Shown in pieces: positions 33,561 through 45,532 of a stretch of 64,000 bases of DNA. This DNA is from Lepus europaeus (Eukaryota > Chordata > Mammalia > Lagomorpha > Leporidae). The stretch lies in NCBI RefSeq assembly GCF_033115175.1, contig NC_084834.1, positions 91,159,808 through 91,223,807 on the forward strand, written 5' to 3'. The notes below the pieces were generated by a model that had not been told where the DNA came from, did not search any database, and saw only the letters and a list, made by a program, of their open reading frames with translations. The translations under genes and the position numbers were made by a program. Within the stretch, counting starts at the first letter, position 1; every line of letters starts with the position of its first letter.

Positions 33561-34990
33561 ACTGTCAATTAGTTCCTCTTTCACTAACTAGTTTTAAATT
33601 ATTGTATATATCTTTAGATGCATATAAATGCTTTGCAAATCTTTGAGGATCTACTTAACACAATTTTTTTTTTCCTTTTTATGACCAATAAGCTACTTTG
33701 GTGACCCTGTTCACGTGGGTATATCCAAGGATTTTCATCTTAGCTTGCAGCACAGCACTTTTCTGTCACCTCTTTTGCCTTCTTTTCTAAACAGTTGTGC
33801 TTCCATACACTTGGTGGGTCCTGGGAATTTTCTTTTTATATCTGAGAAAACAGCAAGTTAACAAGCTTCTCTTTGGAATGACACAGCATGTATGAATCTG
33901 TGTCATGTCCAAGTGACTTTGTTCATAGTTAATTTGTTAAATTCCTTTGGAGAACAGACATGGCATTCCCTACTGAGCAATCAGCACAGCTGCAGAGCCA
34001 GGCAGTGACCAAACAGAACCCAGTGGGAAATGTGTATTCAAAGTCCAGAGATAGCCATCATAGCTGAGCCTCTGGACAGTTACTGGCCTCACTTTGGGGA
34101 TCTGTAGCATAACATGCCTAGGAGCTCACACTACTCATGAATCTTAGGTATACAAATACATGACTGTGAAGGCTCTGTAGACATAAACCAGCAGAAGGAA
34201 ATGTCTGGGAGTCACACTATACCTACTCTAGACTCCTGTTTCTGTTTTTCACTTTCTCTCTTTCTTTTCTCTTCTTTTTTTTCTTATCCTAATATTTCCT
34301 CTCCATCTTCTAAACTGTTTTGATCTTGGTGTGGTGCTCTTTTCACAATTAAGTGATGAGGACGGCCCCCTGACAAGTCGTTTTGAAGGGAGCCGGCTTT
34401 AAAAAGAAATAAAACAAACCTTAGGCACCAGTTCCATAAGTCAGGAAAAACCCCTGTGCCACTCCGTTCTCTTGGATAGACAGTGGGTAGGTAAAAAAGG
34501 CAGTGTATGCATAGTATTCAATAAGCACTCCGAGTAAAGTCACCCCCTCAAGCTGAGATGATCAAAGTCTGCTAGTCCCAAAGCCAGCCTACAGATTGTG
34601 AAAGTCAGCCTGGCTCTCAGAGGTCAGAATCACACATCGCCCTGAAATACTCCATACAGATCTTTGCCATCATTGATAGGAAAACAACTTAAGCCTACAA
34701 TAGTGGGGCATAAAGCTTTCAAAACAGTGAGACTAATGAAATTATCAACCAACATGGTCTCTCTTTGTGCTTCATGTTTTGGGAATTTTGTTTCTTATGT
34801 TTTGATAGGCTAATATAATGGCTGAAAAGCATAACTTGATATGAAAGAGTATGGGAATTTCACAAAACAGTTCCTTCATAATTCTGCAGAAATTTCATAG
34901 AATTCTGATGCAGTTTTCCAATCTTTCAGCTTTGTTGAAAGAAGATATGCCTACATGTTTAACTCATAAAGTTTCAGAGAAACATTATAT
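33561..34990. other. Unique sequence, no recognised repeat
   Basis: About 1.4 kb. A pyrimidine-rich patch lies near 34240-34320. The 34340-34640 part has more even composition, with text such as 'gtgatgaggacggccccctg' and 'gggagccggctttaaaaag', and stands out from the AT-rich surroundings. No open frame or domain is seen. Confidence 0.35.
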
Positions 34991-34994
34991 ATAC

Positions 34995-36390
34995 AGAACT
35001 ACTTTTAATAAATAATAATTTCCAAAGTACAACTTTTGGATTATAGTGGCTTTTTCCCCCCATAACCTCACTCCCACCCACAACTATCCCATCTCCCTCT
35101 CCCTCTCCCATCCCATTCTTCATCAAGATTCATTTTCAATTATCTTTATATACAGAAGATCAACTTAGTATATGCTAAGTATAGATTTCCACAGTTTGCA
35201 CCCACACAGAAACATAAAGTACTGTTTGACTACTAGTTATACCATTAATTGACATAGTACAACACATTAAAGACAGAGATCCTACATGGGGAGTAAGTGC
35301 ACAGTGACTCCTGTTGTTGATTTAACAATTGACACTCTTATTTATGATGTCAGTAATCACCCAAGGATCTTGTCATGAGCTGCCAAGGCCATGGAAGCCT
35401 CTTGAGTTCGCCAACTCTGATCTTATTTAGACAAAGCCATAGTCAAAGTGGAAGTTCTCTCCTCCCTTCAGAGAAAGGTACTTCTTTCTTTGATGGCCCG
35501 TTTTTTCCCCTGGGATCTCACTCACAGAAATCTTTCAATCAGGTTTTTTTTTTCTTTTTCTTTTTTTGCCACAGTGTCTTGGCTCTCCATGCTTGAAATA
35601 CTCTCATGGGCTCTTTAGCCAGATCTGAGTGCCTTAAGGGCTGATTCTGAGGCCAGAATGCTATTTAGGGCATTAGTGATTCTTTGAGTCTACTGTGTAC
35701 CCCACTTCCCATGTTGGAACGTTCTCTCCTTTATTATTAGCAGATGCTGGTCTTGTTTATGTGATCCCTTTGACACTTAATCCTATCTTTATGATCAGTT
35801 ATGAACTGAAACTGATCACTTTGACTAATGTACCAATGCCACCTCGATGGGATTGAATTGGAATCCCCTGGCATGTTTCTAACTCTACCCTTAAGGGCAA
35901 GTCTGAATGAGCATGTGCTGAACTGTACATCTCCTCCCTCTCTTATTCCCACTCTTATATTTAATAGGGATCACTTTTCAGTTAAATTTAAACACCTAGG
36001 AATAATTGTTTGTGAATTAAAGAGTTCAACCAATGGTGTTAAGTAGAACAAAAAAATACTAAAAGGAATAAAATAGTAAGTTGTCCCTCGACAGTCAGGA
36101 CAAGGGCTGATCAAGTCATTGTTTCACAGTGTCCATTTCAGTTCAACAGGTTTCCTTTTAGGTGCTGAGTTAGTTGCCACCAATCAGGGAGAACATGTGA
36201 TATTTGTCCCTTTGGGACTGGCTCATTTCACTCAGCATGATGTTTTCCAGATTCTTGCATTTCGTTGCAAATGACCGGATTTCATTTTTTTTTTACTGCT
36301 ATATAGTAATATATAGAGTATATATCCCATAATTTCTTTATCCAGTCTTCTGTTGATGGGCATTTATGTTGATTCCATATTCTCTTTATA
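34995..36390 (-). mobile_element. 5'-truncated lagomorph L1: 3' UTR and end of ORF2, antisense
   Basis: Same family as the 21.0-28.6 kb element: 'atttccaaagtacaacttttggattatagtggc', 'gtgcacagtgactcctgttgttg', 'gctgccaaggccatggaagcc', 'tcgatgggattgaattggaatcccctggc' and 'ccggatttcat'. It reaches the ORF2 C-terminal end near 36390 ('cagtcttctgttgatgggcattt'). A poly(T) run lies at 35541-35568. The 5' truncation is typical of retrotransposition. Confidence 0.92.
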
Positions 36391-36411
36391 TTGATAAAAC
36401 ATAAATTTTTT

Positions 36412-36668
36412 ATTTCTTAGATTTATTTATTTATTTGAAAGGTAGTTATACAGAGAGGCAGAGGCAGAGGCAGAGAGTGAGAGGTCTTCCATCTGCTGGT
36501 TCACTCCCAAAATGGCTGCAACTGCCAGAGCTAAGTTGATCAGAAGCCAGGAGCCAGGAGCTTCTTCTGGGTCTCCCACATGGGTGCAGGGGCCCAAGAA
36601 TTTAGGTCATCTTTAGCTGCTTTCCCAGGCCATAGCAGAGAGTTGGATTGGAAGTGGTGGTGGGTAGG
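36412..36668 (-). mobile_element. CSINE, antisense, head truncated
   Basis: Reversed tail 'atttatttatttatttgaaagg', a GAGGCA-repeated tract (36455-36475), 'ccatctgctggttcactccc', 'gccaggagccaggagcttcttctgg' and 'gcagagagttggattggaagtgg', then the similarity stops. The tRNA-like head is missing. Confidence 0.87.
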
Positions 36669-37084
36669 AATGAAGTTGGAGGCCAGAGTTACAGCTGCCC
36701 TGTGCTGTGCGATGAAGCTGCTGCCAAACAGAGTTGAGAAGAAAGCTCCCTTCCCCTTTTTCTGCTCCTTATTCTCATTCTACTGAACCCTGACTTTATC
36801 TAAACAAGTTTTTCACCCTACTGTTTATCCTCATCTTTGTTAGTCACCACAAGAAGGAACCCACAATTCCATCATCTCTTATATTCACATCTTTGAAAGT
36901 GTTCTGTCCCACAGTTTTGCGCATTTCATATTATTTTGCAGTTGCTCTTTTACATAACTTTTACATAACTCTCAGAAGTTGTGCTATATTACTTGTGTTA
37001 TACATAGCATAGTGTTCAGCTCTGAGTGAATAGTTCATAAATGTTAGTTAAATGAATAAGTCTTAACACCATAGTTAAGACCCT

Positions 37085-37205
37085 TCACTTCTCTGTTTGA
37101 CAGTTTCCTCATATATTTTTTGCAGATAATGGCAGAATTAACTCATTACAGTGAAATGGATTAATATATGGGAATAATTTAGTGGCTGGCACATAGTAAA
37201 TAACA
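37085..37205 (+). repeat. MIR relic, sense
   Basis: 'tctgtttgacagtttcctcat' and 'ctggcacatagtaaataac' are the middle and end phrases of a MIR. It is diverged and partial. Confidence 0.5.
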
Positions 37206-37449
37206 TTTAAGTCTACTATGGGCATCACTGATTGCCAACAAATAGCTTTGGTAATTTACATATGTCATCAAATTTACTTTTGTTTTTTTTTAATAGCCTT
37301 CTTTAAGTATGTTTTTCTAATTTTATGGATGAGGAATCTGGGGTTTCTCATTTATTTTGACAAAAATTATGAAATGCACAATATAATTTCTGTTTCAAAA
37401 GCTATTAAAGTGAGATTTGTGTAAATTAAGTTCAAAATTTTATAACTAG

Positions 37450-37960
37450 AAAAATTGCCATCCATTCCTTAAGTGCCTGCTGTGTACCTCCCAGGTGCCA
37501 TGGTGATTCAGTTCTTGCCATTCAGGAGTTAATCAACTGGTGTGGAAGATGGGTTTATAAACAAACTACACTAGAGTATGGTTAATGCTATGACAAAGTT
37601 GTGTGAAGGGTGCTGTGAGAGTGAAGGAAGCAAGAGGAAAATGGGCTCTCCAAAGACTTCTAAGGGAAGTTATATTAGAGCTGAGACTTCATGAAGCAAT
37701 GAACAAAGAGGATAACTAGGAAGGGAGTTGCAAAGCTCAAAAATTTTCATAAGCAAGAACTGAAGGCCTAAAGAAATGTTGTACAAAGGGTAACTGCAAG
37801 AAATTCACTAAAGTTGGAGTTGAGAATAGGATAAGGATGTTTTGAATAATATTGGGGATTCTACTCTGAAGAACTTTGTGTATCCTTTTAAATAGCCTGA
37901 ATTTTTAATGAGGATGTTGAGAATTTATTGAATAATTTATGCATCAGAGATTTGTGATAA
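37450..37960 (-). repeat. L2-class LINE relic, antisense
   Basis: 'ttccttaagtgcctgctgtgtacctcccaggtgccatgg' resembles the reversed L2 3' end. The text continues to 'gattctactctgaagaactttg'. It is decayed, with no frame. Confidence 0.5.
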
Positions 37961-38494
37961 CATTTACAATGAATATGACATTTTTACTTTGAGATATAGG
38001 ATGTGCTAGAAGCAAAAACATAGCAGGAATAGAATAGATCACTTAGGAGTTTGCATGAAAAAGAGCAGATGAAAGCAGAGATAATGAATCTGAACCAAAG
38101 CAAAAGTAGTGGGCCTGGAAAGGATGGGAAAATATCTAAATCCTATTCAGGAGGTAGAGTGACCAGGATATGGGGATTGGTACAGGCAAGAGTGGAAAGA
38201 ATGAATCTATGCTGACTCCCATATTTTGATTAGACAGCTGGGTTTCCCAGTGATCATATCACTGAGACAGAGAATATGGAGAGGAGAAGATTTAATAGAC
38301 AAGAGCCATCTTAGTTGGAAACACATTAAGCTTAAGACATGTATGAGATCCATAGGAGAAATGTCTTAACTGAAATCATGGGTGATGTTGCAGTCATCAA
38401 AAGAGAACCAGGACTTGAAAACAGGATGACCTAACCCCAAAGTCCAAACTCTTTCTACAATTCATTTTGCCTTTTCTCGAGAATAGTACCTATT

Positions 38495-39100
38495 TACAAT
38501 TGTTTATGCTGTTTCTTCCAGTTGGAATGCACTTTCTCTTCATCACTATGTCCTGAGATCCTAGCTGCTTCTCAAATCTTAGTTCTCACTGATTGATTTG
38601 TGTATTCAGCCAACTTTCTGTTTACATGATTTTTGTTTCTCTAAAGACAGTTGTTACTTACAACTTTATCTTTCCTTCCCAAGGCTAGTCCCTATTGGCT
38701 GCTAAAGCTACTCTCCAGGACATGTCCTGTCAATTTCCTCCCTGTCCTTTTACTTTCATTTCAAGGTAATCCAGTTTGATTATAGTTCTCTTAAAGTATA
38801 ATATTCAACACTCAACCCAATAAGACAGAAACTACCTAACTACCACCATATACAGCAAAAAATTTTCTTCATTGTTCTGTACTTTAGTTATAGCCCAAGA
38901 TTTTAAAGATATACTCATGACCCTTGTCTTTGAATACACATTTTATAGTTCTCTGGCTCATGGTTATTTGTGAATTTGCCTCTGAATTCTCCTGATCATA
39001 GGTCTTCGTCCAAATACAGGTATTATATGTTTCTGTCATCCCTTCACTCAGCATACTACTTGTATGTAGTTGGGGCTTAATAAATTATTAACCTTTGAAA
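38495..39100 (+). repeat. L2-class LINE relic, sense
   Basis: 'cttccagttggaatgcactttc' and 'gcttctcaaatcttagttctcac' match L2 3' text. The end 'gtagttggggcttaataaa' (about 39068) matches the L2 terminus. The middle is weak. Confidence 0.55.
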
Positions 39101-41165
39101 TGACATGCTTGGGTGATTTTCTAAAGTGTGTCTCCTTAAAAAATTAAGAAAGAAAAAGAAACAAACAAATATAGATGGAGAGAGGGAGGGAAGGGGAAAT
39201 GGAGGGAGGGAAATGAGCAGTATCACTATATTCTTAGAACTGCACCTAAGAACTGTACTGAATCTGTTCTTTGTATTAAAATTACATTAATATGAGAATT
39301 GATAAGAATTCTGTCATGGTAATTATGTGTTTGCTGACCCTAACAATCTAATGTATTAATAAATTCCTTTAAATAATGAAAAAGGCTGAATTTTCCCCAT
39401 TACAAAGTGGACCTTATGCATCTGCTTTTTTTCAGAAACATTTCTGAACTAAGCTTTCATCTCCCTTAGTCTCTAAGAACCCTTCTCTGCATTTTTCTGT
39501 AATCAGTTTCTGAATCAACTGAGAATACACTCTTCTCATCTGTCTTTACAGAAAGACTCTTTCCTAATACAATACTGAAAATTAATACAAAGTGACTAGT
39601 TTTATTTTTCCAATAGTAGGCTGATTGAATATTCCAAAGAGACACACATGCAGTGATAATTTGGGTAAAAAGTGGTAAAGTAAAAGAAACATATCTGAGT
39701 AGCTTCAAAAATTTTAAGCAAAACTTTGACTTTGCATACATCCAAATGAATATTGCCTTGTGTTTATTTGAGTCAAGACACCTACCTAGAATTTTGATGT
39801 TAATGTTATTGCAATAGGCCTACCAAACCCAATATTCTAACCAAGAACTCCCTTCCAAACATTCTTAATTGGTGTGAACTGCCAGCAGTTAAGACAATAA
39901 AAAAATGTTGCTTTCGATCTTTGTCACTGCTAGAGTTGACAATCCTGCTTGGTTATTCTGAATTTAGGATCATCTCCAACACTCCATCTCAGTCTAGTGG
40001 TACAATAGTAAATCATTCCCATTTTGTCTTGCCATAGTTTACTTTATGGGCCATCTTATTCCCTGTACAAATTATCCGTTATTCATATGGAAGACAGATT
40101 TCTAGGATAGTTTGAATAGAGCTTTCTTATGTTGCCCAAGAATAATCTCTTTATTATCTGTGAGGACAGTGCCAGCTAGAGCCCATGCTGTGACTGGAGA
40201 GATGTATTTTAGAATATTGATTATCTGTGAGAGAAGAGCAACTCCCCTGAAGTACCCAAAAGTAAACACACCACCTAAATTAAAATAATGTGTTTGCTGT
40301 GCTTTCTCCTAGTTCCTTGATACAGACTGCTTCCTAGACGCCCTTCCTCTATAGAAATTCTGAAGTTCTGCTGTATAAAGAGGAGTCTCAATTACAGGTA
40401 CAAAATGGACTTTCATGAATGTTTCAAGGCTTCTTGATAATAAAGTGAAGTGCTGATGCATTTGGAGGGCTGTAGATCAAGACTACTTAGTTCACCTATA
40501 TTTCCCAGCCCTTCCTATCACCTTTTCTAAAATGTCCCCACCTCACCGTAACATCTACTAGCATTCTGGATCATCTCCATGATACCGAAGAAGTGATCAT
40601 AGAGAACTTGTAAACACCCCTGCTGTCAAAAATGAGAGAACAAACAAGCATTTATTGACCATCTGCTTATTCTGCACATAGCACTTACAGTTAGCTACCT
40701 TCTTTAAATATATAATGCCAATTCTCTAGAGATCACTTTCTCTCTCAATTAATGTAAACCCACACATCCCTGAAAAATCCACCATAGAATGAATCCACAA
40801 ATCTTTTAAGTGCAAACATTTTGAGTTAACTGTAATGTCCTCATGGGGTTTTCAATGCCCTTGTCACTATTACTGGTTTAATCATATTTGAAAATGAATT
40901 TGTGTTTGCTTGTGGCACCTCAATAGACCTATTGAATAGGAACCAAAGGAGAGGATGGAGAGAAATCTATTATTAAGTTAAAGTAGGGATGAATAGTGGT
41001 AGCATCATGTCCATGCTTCATTAAATTATTTAGGAAATTTTATATTTATCTATGCCAGACATTAGGGCAATAGTGATTTAAAACAAACTTGGTTTCTATT
41101 CTTCCGTTCCTTCATGAAGCTCTCAATAACAAAAGGAAAAGAATCATCAGTAAAAAAAAAAATAC
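39101..41165. other. Unique AT-rich sequence
   Basis: No gene or repeat recognised over about 2 kb, apart from a purine-rich low-complexity patch at 39176-39215 (GGGA/GAGG units). A minus-strand frame of 91 codons (39741-39466) has no domain I know and is probably chance. Confidence 0.35.
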
Positions 41166-41169
41166 AACA

Positions 41170-41300
41170 CATCTGGTTTCTAATCCTGGCTTTGTCTCTG
41201 CCTTCCTTGGGCACATTGTTTAGTCTCTCTCAGCTTCCGCTTCCCCACTTATAGAATGAATCAACTGGACTATACTAAGTCTTCATTGATTTGTAGTTCT
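41170..41300 (+). repeat. MIR relic, sense
   Basis: 'ctggtttctaatcctggctttgtc', 'gggcacattgtttagtctctctcagc' and 'cccacttatagaatgaa' follow MIR core order. Confidence 0.6.
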
Positions 41301-41541
41301 GTAGATTTTATTAGCTGCCTTATAAAAATTATTATTTATACTTTATATTAAGTACCTTTCTGTTCTGTGAGGAGACATTAAAGCATCTAAGAAAAAAATG
41401 AAGTTGAAAGATACTGTGAATTTTATAAACATCCCTTAATATGACCCCTTGCTTTTTTTGAAGATAATTCTTTTTATTTCAAAATACATCTTTCCAGTTT
41501 CCTAACATGGGAAAATAAAATTATTACAACTTGCTTTTTTT

Positions 41542-41835
41542 AAGGAATAAAAACTTAATGCTTTTCATAAGTACAACTTTAGGAACACAGTGATAATGAT
41601 TCTTCCCACCGTACCCACCCTCCTGCCCACATTCCCACCCCACTGCTTCATTCTCCCTCTCCTATTCTCATTCTTGTTTTTTGCTAAGATATATTTTCAT
41701 TTAACTTTATACACATATTATTAACTCTATACTAAGTAAAGAATTCAATGAATAGTATGAAAAAAAAAAAAAAAGCTGTTCCTCAACAGTAGACAAGGGT
41801 TGTTCAAAGTCATTGCATCTCAAAGTGTGACCCCT
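41542..41835 (-). mobile_element. Old L1 3' UTR fragment, antisense
   Basis: Resembles the 3' UTRs at 21.0 and 35.0 kb but is more diverged: 'cataagtacaactttaggaacacagtg', 'cccaccgtacccaccctcctgccc', 'ctatactaagtaaagaattc' and 'caacagtagacaagggttg'. An A14 run lies at 41760-41773. Confidence 0.7.
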
Positions 41836-42282
41836 TGATTTTATGAAGTCTATGTCAAAGTTTTTTCCTACTAAGGAAAAATTGTAAATTATATCTCATG
41901 TTTATCTTCCTTTTTAAAAAATCCCTGTGAGGAACTGTATGAATCTGGCTAACAAGTAAAAAATCTTCTACCTAGAAGGCCCTTTTTGATATTCAATTAT
42001 GCTTTCTCTGGCATTATATTTTAGTATTATTGTGTATTACTCTTAACTGATTTTTATGAAATAACTTATCCAGCCAATTAATAATTTTGAGTATGAAATA
42101 TTCAGAATTTAGAATGTTATGCGTGCCTATTCTATTACTGTATGTGCTTTTTCTGATGCCCTCTTTATTGCACAAATGGGTAGATCTTGTCCAACTTGCA
42201 AAATTCTGAATTTTATTAAACATTTTTATAGGATTTCCACAAGTGTTCTATTTACTTTGTGTTATTAAATAATTCAAGTGTA

Positions 42283-42620
42283 GGCCGGCGCCGTGGCTCA
42301 ATAGGCTAATCCTCCGCCTGCGGCACCGGCACTCGGGGTTCTAGTCCCGGTCGGGGTGCCAGATTCTGTCCCAGTTGCCCCTCTTCCAGTCCAGCTCTCT
42401 GCTATGGCCCGGGAGTGCAGTGGAGGATGGCTCAAGTGCTTGGGCCCTGCACCCCATGGGAGACCAGGAGAAGCACCTGGCTCCTGCCTTCGGATCAGCG
42501 CGGTGCGCCGGCTGCAGCGGGTCAGCCGCGGTGGCCATTGGAGGGTGAACCAACGGCAAAGGAAGACCTTTCTCTCTGTCTCTCTCTCTCTCACTGTCCA
42601 CTCTGCCTGTCAAAAAAAAT
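42283..42620 (+). mobile_element. CSINE2 (young, best preserved), sense, with 15-bp target-site duplication
   Basis: Complete copy: head 'ggccggcgccgtggctcaat', body 'caagtgcttgggccctgcac' and 'gcgcggtgcgccggctgc', and the (TC)n/'cactgtccactctgcctgtc' tail. The direct repeat AATAATTCAAGTGTA lies at 42268-42282 and 42621-42635. CpG-rich compared with its surroundings, as expected of a recent insertion. Confidence 0.97.
42294..42347 (+). promoter_or_regulatory. RNA polymerase III A and B boxes of CSINE2
   Basis: The A-box-like TGGCTCAATAGGC lies at 42294-42306 and the B-box-like GGTTCTAGTCC at 42337-42347, 30 bp apart, as in a tRNA gene. These are the tRNA-derived internal promoter of the SINE. 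The rest cannot fold as a tRNA. Confidence 0.65.
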
Positions 42621-42889
42621 AATAATTCAAGTGTATGTTATAATTAACAGGATAATGTTTATTCTCTTCACACTATTTGCTTGATTCATTTTCATTTGCT
42701 TCTTCCTGCTTCCCTCTATTTTCTCTCAGTTTCCTCCCTTAGCCCTTACAATTCTTAAAAACAATGGTCTATAGTTTAGTAACTTCATTATCTACTCACC
42801 TCTAGGACCTAGCAGGCATATTTTCTAGTCACTCTGATTTATTCAGGTATTCTAAGCATTTTTTACTTACTTTATATTAATAGCTATTT

Positions 42890-43240
42890 TAACAAGGTCT
42901 TCATTACTTCCTAATTCTGCAGATTCCATTTCCTTATTTATCTTGCCAAAGACAGAGTTGAAAAAGGAGTTCATTATCTCAGCTGTTTTAGAGTCATTAT
43001 TAATTTCACTCCTTTCCTTATTTGTTAATGGCTCTACATATGCTCAGATATTTCTTCTCCCTGGTACAGTTGTAAAACACCTTCTTATTGCCTTTAATGT
43101 ATTTGGCCAGCATTAGCTCATATTCCTTTTTGGCTGCCCTTCTCTTTCCACTCCTGGGAGTCCCTGAAAGATTTTTGTATCCTGTGAGGGTAAAGGAAGG
43201 GGCAAGAATAGATTCAGATTTGTGGCCTCCAATCAAGAAA
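42890..43240 (-). mobile_element. CR1/L3-class LINE relic, antisense, ORF2 part
   Basis: A minus-strand frame (43236-43018) contains KKEYELMLAKYIKGNKKVFY, like the Arg/Lys-rich linker of CR1/L3 LINEs between endonuclease and RT. After a frame break, 43015-42895 reads TAEIMNSFFNSVFGKINKE, matching the 'LNxFFxSVF' block that precedes RT in the same class. This class stopped moving before placental mammals split, so such readable coding is unusual. Identification is by motif memory only. Confidence 0.65.
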
Positions 43241-43479
43241 AACTACAGATTTAAGTATAAATGTGAATATTAATTATAGGATAAAACTGGATATTACTGC
43301 AAAACCCAGAAAAATAAAACTGGGTGTTTTTTTTGTTGTTAATTTATTACTTGACAGACATACTTCTATTATGCTTTCTTTTCTGTATATATTGGCTACA
43401 CAGTCTTTGGTTACGTTTTCATACACTAATGACTTTGGAATATAGGGTTGGCAGTTTTAGGGAATAAAAATACAGATGT

Positions 43480-43803
43480 TCAGGGAAGGGCATTTTGCTT
43501 AGTGGTTAAGATGCTAGTTAGTACACCTGCATCCCATATCAGAGTATCTGGGTTTGTTTGATCCCTGGCTCTGGCAGCTCCCAATTTCAGCTTCCTGTCA
43601 ATTTGTTCCCTGGGAAACAGTGGTGCTAACTCACGTAGTTGCAACCCATGTGGGAGACCTGAATTGAGTTCCTGGCTCCCAGCTTCAGACCTGCTGGCCA
43701 TAGTGGGCATTTGGAGAATAAACCCATGGATGAGTCCCCTCTGTGTGTTTCTGTCTGTCTGTATCTCTAGCTCCTTTGCTTCCCAAATAAACAATCTTTT
43801 AAG
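43480..43803 (+). mobile_element. CSINE (old copy), sense
   Basis: 'gggcattttgcttagtggttaagatgctagtt', 'cacctgcatcccatatcagagt', 'tgtgggagacctgaattgagttcctggctcc' and the tail 'ttcccaaataaacaatc'. Confidence 0.85.
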
Positions 43804-43879
43804 AAGGCAGATATTGTTAAATTTGAATCTAAAATCAACAATGAGTAATTTTTCATCTAAGTATGATCCTCCAAATATT

Positions 43880-44215
43880 TGGAAATACTATACAATCTGT
43901 TATACCGTATGTTCTCATTTAGATGTGAAAGCTCAAAAATTGTTCACACAGAAGCAGAGAGCAAAATGGTGGTTACCAAAGTCTCAGGAGTAAGGATATG
44001 GGAGATGCTGGTCAAAGAGTACAATGTTACAGTAAGATAGGAGGAGTAAATCAGTATCTGATGTGATGGATATGTTAATTAGCTTGATTAATCATTCCAC
44101 ATTGTGTGTGTATATATATACACATATATAATTATATATATATATCTCATAGCATCACTTTTTGTCTCATATAGAACTTTTACTTGTCAAAATCTATTTA
44201 AATCTATCAAAATAT
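43880..44215 (+). mobile_element. L1 (L1MA/B-type) 3' end, sense
   Basis: 'ccgtatgttctcatttagatgtg', 'acacagaagcagagagcaaaatggtggttacc', 'gggagatgctggtcaaag', 'gataggaggagtaaat' and 'gatggatatgttaattagcttgatt' are sense L1 3' UTR text. It is truncated at 5' and contains a (TA)n/(TG)n patch at 44103-44146. Confidence 0.8.
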
Positions 44216-45320
44216 TTTGTCATTTATTTGAAATTCAATTTTAATTGGGCCTGATGCATTTTATCTGGAAACCCTAGATTATTATTATTATTTTTTTTTT
44301 ACAAAAGGACTGAAAAACACATAGTGCCTCCTCTGAAATAGTTAGTCCAAGAATTTTTGATTTACTTGTAGTGTAGAAGAGTTTCTTCAGTTTCAAAACT
44401 TGTTACTGGTTATGTTAAACAAACATTTAGGGTTGTCAAATATGGGGAAAACTCTATCCAATTTCTTCTATGTATGAGCTATAACATGCAACAGTCTTTC
44501 CAAATTTGGCTTCTAGCCTTGTCCGTGACAAACCTCATTTATTCTCTGCCAGATACACCTTTCTGGTGCTGACACTCAGGACTTATTCATATGGCAATAT
44601 GAACATTAGGTCTGTACCACATGTTCTTGTGACTGGGACATTATAGAGCCCACTGAATCCAAACCAGAAGTTCCCCTTAGCCTGACCCCAAAATGTGCAT
44701 GGTCCATTCAATGCCATCTGACTGGAAAGGAAGGTGGATTGGCCTTGATTGATTGTGGACAACAGAGTTCAGGTGTGAAAATTTAACAAAATATATTACC
44801 TATTTAACTAAATATACTATCCAAATCCATACACAGTCTTTAAGGTCAACTATACAATGAATATGATAGGAATCCCAAATATCATAGACTCTGAAACTGA
44901 AATTTCTGCTTTGTATTAGGTCTTTAGTTCAAGTTTGTAGATCAGGAATCACTGTGAGAACCCTCTGCCTTCAGAATCTGCAGTGACCAGCAGATACTTC
45001 ACTGTCCCTGGATCTATGCACTCCTGTCCTCTCTTTGTACTCATTTTCCAATAGAGTAAGAATGGGATTTTGGTCTGTGTAAAATATGGGCCAACCTTCT
45101 GTGAGCACTCTGGCTTCATCAATGGTAGAATGAGTCTAAAAATGACATCACCAATAGTTTTCCTTTTTTGAAGTCAATTGAATGCTTAGTATAGTTGATC
45201 CACCTGGTAGTTACTTGGAAAGAGTTTTCACTTCTTGATAAAGAACATGGAAAAAAGTCTCAGTGAAAATAAAAATGTATTTGTTCCTAAAATCACTACA
45301 GTAACTATGGTACTACCATT
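44216..45320. other. Unique AT-rich sequence
   Basis: No gene or repeat recognised. The short poly(T) at 44291-44300 may be a decayed tail. Confidence 0.35.
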
Positions 45321-45532
45321 AGTAACAGTTGGCATTTATAGAGCATTTAGTGCATACTAAGCCTAGAGGCATAGCCTCATTTATAATCATTTATCTAACT
45401 TAATCCTCACAAAAATCTAGTGGAGGAGGAATCATTACATTTCTTTAACTCACATGGAAACAGAAATACTATGAAAATTTGCTTCATGTTGTGGATGCAA
45501 TGAGTGGAAGAATCCAGATTTACCTGGTTTAA
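45321..45532 (-). repeat. MIR relic, antisense
   Basis: Reversed MIR text: 'gcatttatagagcatttagtgcatac', 'aacttaatcctcacaaaaatc', 'ggaggaggaatcattacattt' and 'aagaatccagatttacc'. Confidence 0.65.

Noticed and set aside
42283..42360. tRNA-gene-like A and B boxes in CSINE heads
   Set aside because: The rest cannot form a tRNA cloverleaf and the same text recurs in many dispersed copies with tails, so these are tRNA-derived SINEs.
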